The notes beneath the pieces were generated by a model. It had not been told where the DNA came from, did not search any database, and saw only the letters and a list, made by a program, of their open reading frames with translations. Source: Acanthochromis polyacanthus (Eukaryota > Chordata > Actinopteri > Pomacentridae). From it: 64,000 nucleotides of DNA. Of this stretch, positions 1-12,338 are shown piece after piece. The position numbers and the translations under genes were made by a program. The stretch spans positions 35,930,215-35,994,214 of the forward strand of contig NC_067122.1 of NCBI RefSeq assembly GCF_021347895.1. The letters are read 5' to 3'. The first letter of the stretch is position 1; every line of letters starts with the position of its first letter.

Positions 1-320
1 ATAAGTGAGGAAAAGGGCTGAATTGAAAAAACGATGATAGTAACCACAGGTTGGGACTTTCCAAAAACTCAATATCAAGCTGACATAGACTCACGTAATA
101 CTGTATTACACAGATTTGTGTATTTAGCAATAAAATCTCCTAAGAAATGTTTATTTAACCATCCTCATGTTGGTCTTCACGTTTTCTCAAAAATTAAATC
201 TCTTGAAATGCTAGATGTTGGCCTTTCTTCACCAGCTTGTTTCTAAGTTTGTGTGTTGGCTGTCTGCTGAGGCTTCTGATGAAGCTGATGAGAGCACTGA
301 GACTGAACCAAGCAGGAAAT
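1..320. other. AT-rich intergenic sequence
   Basis: I see no gene, RNA or recognisable repeat here. Open frames are short and lack codon structure or similarity to known families. The stretch ends where the compound-TIR element begins. Confidence 0.5.
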
Positions 321-3300
321 TATGGAAGCGAATGTGACTCAAAACTCAAATTCAAAAGCATTAGCAGAAATGCTTTTGCATTTGTTCGCCAGTCTAGCCT
401 TTTTTAAGAACCATTGGATTGAATGCACACAATCAACTTAACTTTTTACCACTATGCAGATTTTCAGTGGTTTATAATGATTTCATTAGGCTTCTCTTTA
501 AATGCAATAAAGCGTTTTATTAAGCAAGTTTAGCAAGAGCACAGCATCAATTCATGATTAAGACAATTAATTATTTCTGATTAAAAATGATACTAAAGTA
601 ACTAAATTGAGCGTACCTGACAATCTTCTCTAATTATTGAATTTAGGAGAGAGAGCGTACAGCGTGGCCACTACCGTATCACTCGGTCTTGACTTGCGTC
701 TGGGAAAAGCCCTCAGTTGTCCAGAGGACTCGGTACGATGTCTTCTTTGTGGACAAAAGGATCTTATCCCTCGGCAGGGGGGAGCGGAGGAGTCCTGTAA
801 GCCAATCGTGGTCTGGCAGTTATCTCTGGAATTGGCTGGAACGTTAGTGCTTACGCCCCAGCTGTCTTCTCTGTGGTATGGTGGTGATGGAAAAACCCTC
901 GTCTGTTCAGGCTGTAGTGGGTCACTGGGTCTCCCAGCCCCGGGGAGGGGAACAGCCCAGTGCTGTTGCCTCCTTTGCCTCTTCGGGTGTAGTCGGTTCT
1001 TCCCTCTATTGGTTTCTTCTGGATAACTGCAGAACCTCTTCGGACTCTCCGTTTGGCAGAGTGTGGTCTTCGCTTGTTGAACAAAGTCAGAAAAAGACTT
1101 TGCTTCCAACGATGTCCTCAGCGATCTCTGGAGCCTAAGTCCCGCGTAGTCTTCCTGTCTCTAGGGCAATAGAGGAAGTTGAAGATTCTTCAGAACTCCG
1201 GCCCAGTTCCCTTTGCAGCTCTTCTTAGCAGCTCCGGCGAACATCTCCCGTATAATGTCTCTGCTCTCCCATTCTTATACTCTCTCCGGACACACAAAAC
1301 TGGCTAGGTACGCCCCCGGCTCCATCTAACTTATGCAATCAACTTGTCATCACATACAGCAGTAATACAGAAGTCATGTTGTTACAGCAAATACACAGTG
1401 TCCACATTCTGTTTAACACACACACATTTCAGCCAGCCCTCTTGGGTTTTTCCCAAACTTCCCTTTTTTCTGAGGAGGCTGCAATGTCATTGTGGCTGCC
1501 GAGTCATGGTGATTGTTGTTTTCTGCACTTCTGCTTTCTTAAGGCCTGGACACACAAGCCTATGAGGCCTGTACGCACACACAGAGCCTAAACAAGGATT
1601 ACTTCACACAGAATCACTTCTTAAATCACTCTTCTCATAATAAATCACCTGAATCATTACTTTAATCAAATCAACACTTTAAAAATGTATATATATTTCA
1701 GCAAGCATAATCATATGGTTAACTTATAATGTTTCTTTTTAAGATTTTTATTTGTCTGCTTCAAAACCTTTGTTACCTTAGGGCCATAATGAGCCTGAGT
1801 CCTCTCTGAGACCTCAACATCTGCATCTTACTTGACACATTTCAAAGTCATGGCGGCACTTTTTGACTCAAAAATGAAATTAAAAAGCAATATTCCAAAA
1901 TGCAATTTCATTTTCTTCTTCAGCACTGCTCATTCTGTGACGAAATGAAAAAGCAAAAGCAAATCACATTTGACATTTAATTTTCAAAACGTTCACCAGC
2001 AAAAAGGTAACAAAATTCAATTTGGAATGTCAAATTCGAAAATGCAAAAGCATTAGCAGAAATGCTTTTGCATTTCAAAGTCATGGCTGCACTATTTGAC
2101 TCAAAAATGAAATTAAAAATTAATATTCCAAAATGCAATTTCATTTTCTTCTTCAAGACTGCTCATTTTGTGACTAAATGAAAAAGCAAAAGCAAACTCA
2201 GAAATGCTTTTTCGTTTTCGTGCTCACCCCGCAAAATGTGTCTCAAAATTCAAACGCAAAAGCAATCTCAAGTGGCGCAGGTAAGTGACGTCACGGACCC
2301 CAACTACAACTAGATTTGACTGGAGACCATTGGAGACTCGACGTGCAAGCAGATGGTGACGAGTAGTCCGGTGTTCAAGATTAACTGGTGTTCCCATCAA
2401 CTGGTGATATTCAGTGAGCGACAGTGAGCAACACATAGCATAGGTGACTGTACCGATGCCTGTTCAAAACACACAGACGTCAATAAACTGTTCCGAAATG
2501 TTCTTGTTGTCAGCTTTAACATTGTCGTTATTGCTCTGTTTGGACTCACGGCTGTTGAGTCTACCAGTAATATACTCGGTTTAATGAGGACTTCCAGCTA
2601 ACGGAGTGGAAATATCGCTTCACTGCGGCAGTGTGACGATCTCCATCACATTAACTGGTGACAGTCTGTGACCTCAGTCCGACAAAAACACCAAGAGAAG
2701 TTCTAATACCGTTTACTGAGAAAAGACACCAATTCCTTTCAGTATAGCACATATACTGGGGCAATAGCTCAGGTGACTGAACAGGAGATCTATAAACAAC
2801 AAGATAAACCCGACGCAGCGGCCCGGGTTCAACTCCAGCTCGCAGCTTTTTGCTGTAGGTTTTCTACTGCGGTCAAGTGAGCCGCCCGCACTCTGGGCGT
2901 TGCGCGGCTATTCTGTGTAATACGGTAATGCGATCACAGGCGCTGAGCAGCCAGGCTGAGAGACGTCCGCTGCAAATACATCCTGTTATACAGATTTTGA
3001 CTGTCCATATCTGGAAATCCTTAGGCGGTGACAAAGATCTCTCACTGTGGCTTTGTCAGGGGTCATCCCAGCTACCACCTTGTACAATATTACCTGATTT
3101 TACTGTAGAATTTTGGAGAAAATTAATGTCAAAGCGGTCTTGAAGAAGAAAATGAAATTGCATTTTGGAATATTGATTTTTAATTTCATTTTTTAGTCAA
3201 ATAGTGCAGCCATGACTTTGAAATGCAAAAGCATTTCTGCTAATGCTTTTGCATTTTAGAATTTGACATTTGAAATTGAATTTTGTTACCTTTTTGCTGG

Positions 3301-3516
3301 TGAACGTTTTGAAAATTAAATGTCAAATGTGATTTGCATTTGCTTTTTCATTTCGTCACAGAATGAGCAGTGTTGAAGAAGAAAATGAAATTGCATTTTG
3401 GAATATTGATTTTTAATTTCATTTTTGAGTCAAAAAGTGCAGCCATGACTTTGAAATGCAAAAGCATTTCTGCTAATGCTTTTGAATTTGAGTTTTGAGT
3501 CACATTCGCTTCCATG
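321..3516. mobile_element. Non-autonomous DNA element with compound terminal inverted repeats
   Basis: The ends ATGGAAGCGAATGTG (about 322) and its inverse (about 3515) start long inverted arms. The left arm is 321-383 plus 1843-2167 and the right arm is about 3134-3516. Each arm holds two tandem subrepeats containing AAAAGCATT/AATGCTTTT palindromes. The hexamer GGAAAT lies just outside both ends (315-320, 3517-3522) and may be the target duplication. The left arm is split by an LTR. The roughly 960-bp core (2168-3133) has no transposase-like frame. It does hold a tRNA-like stretch at about 2757-2860, with an A-box-like and a GGTTCAA B-box-like sequence followed by TTTTT. I cannot assign a superfamily. 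Confidence 0.7.
384..1837 (-). mobile_element. Solo retroviral-type LTR, minus strand
   Basis: This 1,454-bp block interrupts the left arm of the surrounding element and is flanked by CATTT at 379-383 and 1838-1842. The uninterrupted sister subrepeat at about 2057-2095 shows the empty site. Read on the minus strand it has a TATA-like box (about 1273-1280), a roughly 750-bp transcribed part and an AATAAA (complement of 516-521). It shares blocks with the LTRs at 40.8-42.2 and 46.2-47.2 kb, including the ACTTTGTTCAA, GACCACACT and TCTCTCTCCTAAATT regions. No gag, pol or env remains. The open frames inside it are not credible genes. The retroviral assignment is inferred from architecture only. 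Confidence 0.65.
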
Positions 3517-3522
3517 GGAAAT

Positions 3523-4220
3523 GAGCTGATAAGAAAAACCTAAACGAGGCTTTAAACGTGGGCAAAGCTGCAGGAGTCAGAGACAATCATTTATCATTTC
3601 AAAGGGAGTTATTTATTCAATGTTCAAATACAGTTGATTACATTTACAGATAGCAGCACAGTTCTAAATCATCCATAGGTTTGAATGTGAATGTTCTTGG
3701 TTGCATGGGTCTCCCAGTAGCCTTATGATGGACTGGTAACCTGTCCAGGTAAACTCTGCCTTCGACCCAAGTCCGCTGGGATATACTTCATATACCCCCT
3801 ACGACCCCAGAGAGGATTCAGTGGTGTCTAGTTAATGGATGGTTAGTTTTACAGAATAAATTCCTGCATTGTGTTTACCTCCAGCTCCCTTCTCCACACA
3901 TTCATCTGTACTTATAAAATACAGTTTTATCAATTATTTTGCTTTTATATCACTCATTTAGTACTCAATTTTAAAAATTGTGTCAGATATTGAAACTTAC
4001 GATGAGATGGAAGTAAAATATTTTCTCCAGTTTATATTAAATACTTTATTGTGTTTGCTGTTGTTCTGAGTTTCCATGATTTTAGCTTCTGTTTAATTTC
4101 TATTACATGAAACATTCTTTTTAATCTGTCATTTAGAAAAATTGTTTATTCTTTGAAACTGAAATCGTTGTGATTCTGCTCCTCTGAACTCATGTCACTC
4201 AACACCTCAGAGATCAAACA
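3523..4220. other. Intergenic, with a diverged SINE tail near 3690-3850
   Basis: Most of this stretch is AT-rich and unrecognised. About 3690-3850 is a worn 3' part of the tRNA-headed SINE seen better preserved at 29.8 kb. It keeps the blocks GACTGGTAACCTGTCCAGG and GCTGGGATA and ends in an ATGGATGG tail, on the plus strand. Confidence 0.5.
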
Positions 4221-4510
4221 ATGATCCTCTGTATTCATGTCATTTTACTATTTCTTTTCATTAACATTTACACTATTGATTTATATTTTTCTGTCTATCT
4301 GATATCCTGTAAACACATCGACCTACAGTTTTATAATCCTCCTTGTGTTTTATTGTAGTTTTGTAAAAGAGATCACTTCAGTGCCTTTGCTGCTTAAATA
4401 AAATAATTCTAAATGAATAACTGAAATATTGAATGATGCAATTTCTACACAGAGCCTCTTTCTGTTGTCGGACTGCTGAGCTGTTGTGATCCACCACTGT
4501 AGAAGTTACT
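4221..4510 (+). pseudogene. 3' tail of a lost receptor-gene copy
   Basis: The sequence from TGTATTCATGTCATTTTAC through the AAATAAAATAA polyadenylation-like stretch to CCTCTTTCTGTTGT matches the downstream flanks of receptor copies A (about 35,795-36,060) and B (about 61,130-61,395), in the same order and orientation. No receptor coding sequence precedes it here, so only the tail of a third tandem unit remains. The homology is read by eye; the exact left limit is uncertain. Confidence 0.65.
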
Positions 4511-4745
4511 GGTCCTTGTTCATAAATATCATTACGGATGTCTCTCTGAATCTGATGTTGATACGTTTAACCCTTTGATGCACAAAATGAGTCAACAGTG
4601 ACCCAAATCCAGTGGAAAATGGTATCTCCTGGCCGACACTGCACGTCAAATGGTTAGGAATGTCCCTCAAGTCACATTAAAAGTTGTAATTTAATGCACA
4701 TTGGATGATAAAGCATGAAGCAAACAGAGAAAGAACAAACCGAAC
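4511..4745. other. Intergenic with a TTAA-CCCTTTGATGC terminus
   Basis: At about 4569 a TTAA is followed by CCCTTTGATGCAC. This resembles the left end of the TTAA-flanked element at 59,421 (CCCTTAGATGC). I did not find a matching right end nearby, so this may be one end of a broken piggyBac-type MITE. Nothing else is recognised. Confidence 0.35.
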
Positions 4746-4749
4746 GTGG

Positions 4750-5440
4750 TCCGAGGGTCTGTTAAAGTTTCTCTGTGGTTGCATTTGACTGCAGCATGTT
4801 TTCTGCCACCTAATCACCTCATCCAGTGTGCTTTGGATGTTACCATGTTGGAAGACTGGAAGTCATCTTGTCAGTCAGTATTGTGGTATATTCACAGACA
4901 TTCATGGTGCATCTGTATGGGTCAGGTCCACATTATCAAACTCCACCTCCATGCTTCACTATGTATTCACTGTGGTAGTCCTGACCAATCACTGCACATC
5001 TGACTCAAACATATTCATCCTATTCTCATCTGACCACAGAATGAGCTCCCAATATTCATCAGACTTCTATTTATATTTGTAATCAAATTGAATCTTGTAA
5101 TCTTATGTCGAAGAGCAAGTTTGCTTGTTTTCTTTGATGCTTTCCTTAGAGGCTGACGTTATTCACCATCTTTCACATTTTGTTAGCTTTCACACAACTC
5201 AGATTTTTGCTGATTTTTTTTTCTGTGCTAAGTCTGAAGCGCTTGTCCATCTGATTGATCAGAGTAGATTGTGCAGTCAGTGCACTTTCCATGACATTAC
5301 TTTAGGAGAGCAATGACTGCAACTGGAAGTAATGGTACTGTGTCTTGTTCTACATCTTTGGATCACTGTCTCAAATTCAGATTTTAAAGTTCATGTTAAC
5401 TGGTTGTTCTTTTCCATGTGAAGCCATGATGTAGACATAC
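4750..5440 (-). pseudogene. Decayed Tc1-like transposase fragment
   Basis: Read on the minus strand, the block near 4,935-4,975 encodes a worn version of the VKHGGGSVM motif found before the second catalytic Asp of Tc1 transposases. The neighbouring sequence parallels the other Tc1 fragment at 54,970-55,390 (shared CATCTTGTCAGTCAGTATT and TGGTACTGTGTC-like blocks). Frames are broken throughout and no inverted repeats were found. It is an old, immobile relic. Confidence 0.55.
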
Positions 5441-5794
5441 AGATGGATTCTGTCCATTGGGCCAAACTTCAGAAAGTTCTGGTATTCTTAACTATGTTCC
5501 CACAATAAGGCTGATTGGAAATTCCAGGTATGATTAGTTTAGTTCCAGTTTTCAGACTTTATTTATCACGTTTGATACAACTGAAATCCAGCACAAGGTG
5601 CTTTACAGAACAAAAAGAGTTGAAGGAATTTAAAACAATACAACAATAAAATATAATTATACAAATAAATGGCTCAATTAAACAGGAACTGAGTCCTACA
5701 GAAACTGTACACACTATCAAGTTCTCTGTAAGTTGTAATTAATACAATCAAAGCAAAGGTAATAAACATTTTATGTATACGTTACAGATCTCTT
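5441..5794 (-). repeat. LINE 3' end fragment and AT-rich sequence
   Basis: About 5552-5640, read on the minus strand, has GTAAAGCACCTTGTGCTGG followed by ATAAATAAAG. This is the style of L2-type LINE 3' ends in fish. The rest of the stretch is AT-rich and unrecognised. Confidence 0.4.
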
Positions 5795-7595
5795 AATCAG
5801 AGGCTCAAGTGCAGGCAAGAGACACAACAACAGGCATGAAAATTATAAACAATTTACAATGCAAGGCAGAACTTTCCTGGGGAGACTGAGAAGTGTGATA
5901 CCTGAGTAGTTGGAACACACTGTTCGGCCCCCGGGGAATCATCACCCCGGTCTGACACTCCACAGGCGCTCTACCTGATACCCATGCGACACCGAAGAGA
6001 AATATCAGCCAACACAGTTCAACAATGTCCAGACCTTTCAGCATCTCAAGGCGAAGCTCATCCACACCTGGCGCCTTGCCACTGAAGGGCTTCTTAACTA
6101 CCTTGGCGACCTCTGCCATGGATATGAACAAAGAGTCCCCTGAGTCTTCACACTCTGCCTTCTCCACAGACGACATGTTTATTGGATTCAGGAGTTCCTC
6201 AAAGTGCTCTTTCCACCACTTGACAATGTCCCCAGTACAGGTCAGCAGTTCTCCACCTTGACTGTACACAGCCTGAGCAAAACCCTGCCTGGCCCTTCCA
6301 GAGTCGTTTAATGGTTTGCCAAAGCTTCCTCGAGGCAAACCAAAAGTCCTTCTCCATGGCCTCTCTGAACTCCTTCCACATCCGAATTTTAGCTTCCACA
6401 ACTGATGCAGCCCTATTGACCAACTAGTACATGTCAGCTGCTTAAGGAGACCCTGAGCAAGCCAAGCCAGAAAGGCCTCCTTCTTCAGCCTGATGGCTTC
6501 CCTCACTTCTGGTGTCTACCAGCGAGTTTTTGGGTTGCCACTGTGACAGGCAGCAGTGACCTTCTCTACACAGCTGATAACAGCTGCCTCTGCAATGCAG
6601 GTTTGGCCTAAGGTGTTCTGGTACCAGGTACACTTATGAGCCACCTTATGCTCAATTATGGTGTTTGTTATGGTTAATCTATAACTAGTACAGAAGTCCA
6701 ATAACAAAGCACCACTCGGGTTCAGATTGGGCAGGCCGTTCCTCCCAATCAACCCCTCCAAGTTTCTCTATCATTGCCTATGTGAGCATTGAAGTCCCCA
6801 GGAGAACCATAGAGTTCCCAGGCAGCATTACTTCCAGTACACCACCCAGAAGCTCCAAGAAGGCTGAATACTCTGAACTCCTGTGCATAAGCACAAATAA
6901 CAGTCAGAGTTTTCCCCTCTGCAACACGAAGTCACAGAGAGGCGACCCTCTCATTCTCCAGGGAGAACTCCAACAAAGCGTGGCTCAGCCGGGGGCTTGT
7001 GAGTATCCCCACACCCGCCCAGCTCCTCTCACTCTGGGCAACTCCAGAAAAAGAGTGAGCTGTGATCCTGGGAGCTATGTTGTCCAGGACATTAGCCCAT
7101 GGTCAGGTCTTCCAAAGCAAATTGGTCCTTGGGAGAGATCAGACTAAGAGCAATTCAGAAGACCCCAATGAAGGACAAAAAGATGAAGCCGCTACCTCAC
7201 CTGGGTTCGGGATAACAGTGCCTTACCCTGGAGCCAGGCCTAAGGGGGGAGCTCATCAGAGAGCATCTGGTGGTCGAGCCTTGAGGTCCTGTAGGGCTCG
7301 ATCGGTCACAGCCCGAAGAAGTAGCACGGGGCCACCGCCCAGTAGGTTCACCATCTGCAGGACTGGAAATCGGGGTCAGATGGTATGTCCACCAGGCAAT
7401 AGGCGGGAGCAGGCATCTGTGCACACCATCCTCTGGTGGCGTTGACAAGCTCTGGGGGCATGGAACGTCACCTCATTGGCAGGGAAGAAACCTGAAATGA
7501 AGCGGAAGGTGGAGCGATACCAGCTAGATATAGTTGGACTCACCTCCACACACAGCAACCGGAACCAGAATCCTGGAGAGGGGTTGGACTCAAAT
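5795..7595 (-). mobile_element. I-like LINE fragment with inverted 5' segment
   Basis: The body reads on the minus strand from about 7056 down to 5800. It encodes endonuclease pieces (GVGILTSPRL, GDFNAHIGND) and the start of the reverse transcriptase (SGKAPGVDELRLEMLK, then QTGVMIP), with several frameshifts. The 5' part reads on the plus strand, about 7085-7595. It encodes the endonuclease start, AWNVTSLAGKKPEMKRKVERY then QLDIVGLTSTHS, and stops at the codons where the minus-strand body resumes. Such a 5' inversion is typical of twin priming during LINE integration. The 3' end is missing beyond the RT start, so a later deletion also occurred. The clade is uncertain; I/Nimb-like is my best guess. 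Confidence 0.7.
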
Positions 7596-8165
7596 CAAAC
7601 AGTCATCATGTATTTGCTCTGTGACTGTTTCTGTGTACATGGTTTTGTTATTTCCGTCACACCTGGGATTGTGGTTTGGTGAAATATGGTGCTTTACAAT
7701 AACTATCACACTATGATTAATAACAGATTTAAATTCAGGAAAATCTGAGTTGCTGTGCATAGAAACATTCAAATCAAACCTTCCAAACTTGTTACTGGTT
7801 TTAAACTCCCTTCATGTAGATGTCCCATTTAGTGCATTGCATCATGTTTGGTTGCATCATGTTTGCTTGACAACATAACCAGTTTTCAATAGTGTTATGA
7901 AAGCAAATTGATTACATTTACTTCTTCTTTTAAAGAAAAACAGAAAAATATTCCTCTCCACACTGACTGCACTGCTTATCCATTGACCTTTACAGGTACT
8001 GGTCTAATGATGATATTAAAATATCACAGGAACATCAACCTTCTGAGTGTTCGTTTCTGAGCTTCCTCCATCTGGGTGTCTTCTCTGTGGATTCTCTATA
8101 GTTCAGACCTCCTCCACCTCTGTCTATCTTCATAGGTTTAATTCAAATATGTTTCATTTGCATTA
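7595..8165 (-). pseudogene. Inverted 5' remnant of a receptor unit
   Basis: Read on the minus strand, 8160-8040 matches the 5' exon region of receptor copies A (31,361-32,095) and B (57,815-57,965). Shared blocks are the CAAATGAAACATATTT stretch and GGAGGAAGCTCAGAAACGAACACTCAGAA. About 7770-7600 on the same strand matches 57,540-57,690, upstream of copy B, including GTAAAGCACCAT and the CACAGTCACAGG-like block. The two pieces are in the opposite order to copy B, as expected if they come from adjacent tandem units with the coding part deleted between them. No receptor coding sequence is left. Confidence 0.55.
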
Positions 8166-8359
8166 AAACACACTGAGTCACTCACAAATGACTGACAACT
8201 TGATGAATCACCAAGTGCAAAATGATAAAAACACATGAAGATGATATGTAAGGACTGCACATCAGAAATCCTTATCAACAATATTAGTGTCAGGTCATAC
8301 TACTATTTCTGACTACTATAACTATGAGTTTTTCAAGGATGGAAGCATTGAAACACATG
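8166..8359. other. Flank and target site of the RTE insertion
   Basis: Unrecognised AT-rich sequence. Its last 19 bases, GGAAGCATTGAAACACATG (8341-8359), recur with one mismatch at 28,413-28,431 and form the target-site duplication of the RTE element. Confidence 0.7.
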
Positions 8360-10451
8360 CTCCTTCTTCTTCTTTTCCTTTCGGCTTTTCCCTTCAGGGG
8401 TCGCCATAGCGAATCAATTGCCTCCATCTAACCCTGTCTTCTGCATCTTCTTCTCTCACACCAACTACCTTCATGTCCTCTTTAACCACATCCATAAACC
8501 TCCTCTTTGGTCTTCCTCTAGGCCTCCTGCCTGGCAGTGGGAAACTCAGCATCCTTCTACCAATATATTCACTCTCTTTCCTCTGGACATGTCCGAACCA
8601 TCTCAGTCTGGCCTGTCTGATTTTATCTCCAAAGCCTCTAACGTGTCTAACTCTTGTCTTTTTCTCAGGGACACTGTCTCCAGACCAAACAACATGGCTG
8701 GTCTCACCACAGTTTGTAAACCTTTCCTTTCATTTTAGCTTAAACTCTTCTATCACACATCACACCTGGCAATTTTCTCCAGCCGTTCCAGCCTGCCTGT
8801 ACACGCTTCTTCACCTCTTTTCCACACTCTCCATTGCTCTTGACCCTAAGTACTTAAAACCCTCCACCTTCTTGATCTCTTCTCCCTGTAACCTCACTCT
8901 TCCACTTGGGTCCCTCTCATTCACACACAGATACTCCGTCTTGCTGCGGCTAACCTTCATTCCTCTCCTTTCCAGAGCAAACCTCCATACCTCTAGCTTC
9001 TCTTCCACCTGTTCCTTGCTCTCACTACAGATCACAATGTCATCTGCAAACATCATAGTCCATGGAGACTCCTGTCTAACCTCGTCTGTCATCCTGTCCA
9101 TCACCATAGCAAACAAGAAGGGTCTCAGAGCTGATCCCTGATGTAGTCCCACCTCCACCTTGAACTCCTCTGTCACACCTACAGCACACCTCACCACTGT
9201 CTTACAGTCCTCATACATGTCCTGCACCACTCTAGCATACTTCTCTGCCACTCCAGACATCCTCATACAAAACCACAGTTCCTCTCTAGGCACCCTGTCA
9301 TCAGCTTTCTCCAGATCTACAAAGACACAATGCAGCTCCTTCTGACCTTGTCTGTACTTCTCTATCAACATCCTCAAAGCAAATATTGCATCTGTTGTAC
9401 TCTTTCTTGGCATGAAACCATACTGCTGCTCACAGATGTTCCCCTCTGCCCTTAGCCTAGCTTCAACTACTCTTTCCCATAGCTTCATCGTGTGGCTCAT
9501 CAGCTTTATTCCTCTGTAGTTGCCACATCTCCTTTGTTCTTAAAGATGGGCACCAGCACACTTCTCCTCCATTCCTCGGGCATCTTCTCACTATCTAAGA
9601 TCCTGTTGAACAACCCAGTCAGAAATTCTACTGCTACCTCTCCAAGACACTTCCATACCTCCACAGGTATATCATCAGGACCAAGTGCCTTTCCACTCTT
9701 CATCCTCTTCAATGCCCTCCTCACTTCATCCTTACTAATCTTTGCTACTTCCTGGTCCACAACAGTCACCTCTTCTACTCTTTGTTCTCTCTCATTTTCC
9801 TCATCCATCAACTCTTCAAAGTACTCTTTCCATCTTCCCATCACACTATTGGCACCTGTCAACACACTTCCATCCTTATCCTTTATCACCCTAACCTGCT
9901 GAACGTCCTTCCCATCTCTGTCTCTCTGCCTTGCCAACCTGTACAGATCAGTCTCTCCCTCCTTACTGTCCAACCTAGCATACAAGTCATCGTAAGCCCC
10001 TTGTTTGGCCTTTGCCACCTCTACTTTCACCTTACGCTGCATCTCCCTGTATTCCTGTCTACTCTCTTCAGTCCTCTCAGTGTCCCACTTCTTCTTCGCT
10101 AACCTCTTTCTCTGGATCCACTCCTGTACCTCCTCATTCCACCACCAAGTCTCCTTATCTCCTTTCCTACCAGATGACACACCAAGTACTCTCCGACCTG
10201 TCTCCCTGATCACGTTTGCTGTAGTTGTCCAGTCATCTGGAAGCACCGCCTGACCATCCAAAGCCTGTCTCAACTCTTTCCTGAAAGTCATACAACACTC
10301 TTCCTTTTTCAGCTTCCACCATTTGGTCCTCTGCTCTGCCTTTGCCCTCTTCATCTTCTTCACCACCAGGGTCATCCTACACACCACCATCCTATGCTGT
10401 CTGGCTACACTCTCACCTACCACTACTTTGCAGTCACTGATCTCCTTCAGA
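8360..10451 (-). mobile_element. RTE-clade LINE, 3' part
   Basis: This is the 3' two-thirds of an RTE LINE on the minus strand; the 5' third lies at about 27,526-28,412. In order it encodes a linker (KEISDCKVVVGESVARQHR), the RT start (SGKALGPDDIPVEVWK), the RT palm with motif A altered to KADDRV, QG and FADD motifs, and the C-terminal RWFGHVQRKE to IRYGDP segment. The ORF is frameshifted near 9,505 by a small deletion in the NKGD region and again near 8,815, so it is dead. The tail is a short AAG-rich run ending at the target duplication. Confidence 0.9.
8811..10423 (-). pseudogene. RTE reverse transcriptase, frameshifted
   Basis: Two overlapping frames (10,423-9,506 and 9,500-8,811) together give about 530 residues of RTE RT. 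The first runs through KAKQGAYDDLYARLDS, IKDKDGSVL, WKEYFEELM and the fingers motif. The second starts at the YRGIKL region and covers YGFMPRKSTTDAIF, motif A, GLHQGSALRPFLF and FADDIV. A Phe-to-Asp change in the usual AFDRV motif and the frameshift argue that it is inactive. RT of this clade would copy its own RNA by target-primed reverse transcription. Confidence 0.85.
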
Positions 10452-10699
10452 TTAAATCAAATCAAATCAAATTTATTTATAAAGCACCTTTAAAACAACC
10501 ACAGTTGACCAAGGTGCTGTACATAGGCATAAACAACAAGATTAAAATAAAAATAATAAAAACAAAGATAAAACATTAACTAGGATAAAAACAATAAGAA
10601 GTAAAAGCAGACTGCACAATAAAAACAAAAACAATAAAGGGACGAAACAAACTGGACTGGCCCTCCCAAATATATATACATGCACATGAAACAAACCTA

Positions 10700-12338
<1,639 letters not shown>

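Noticed and set aside
630..1138. Overlapping frames of 77-159 residues
   Set aside because: They fall inside the solo LTR, overlap on both strands and have no similarity to retroviral or cellular proteins.
8418..10253. Plus-strand Ser/Leu-rich frames of 82-222 residues
   Set aside because: They are antisense to the RTE reverse transcriptase, with no independent evidence.
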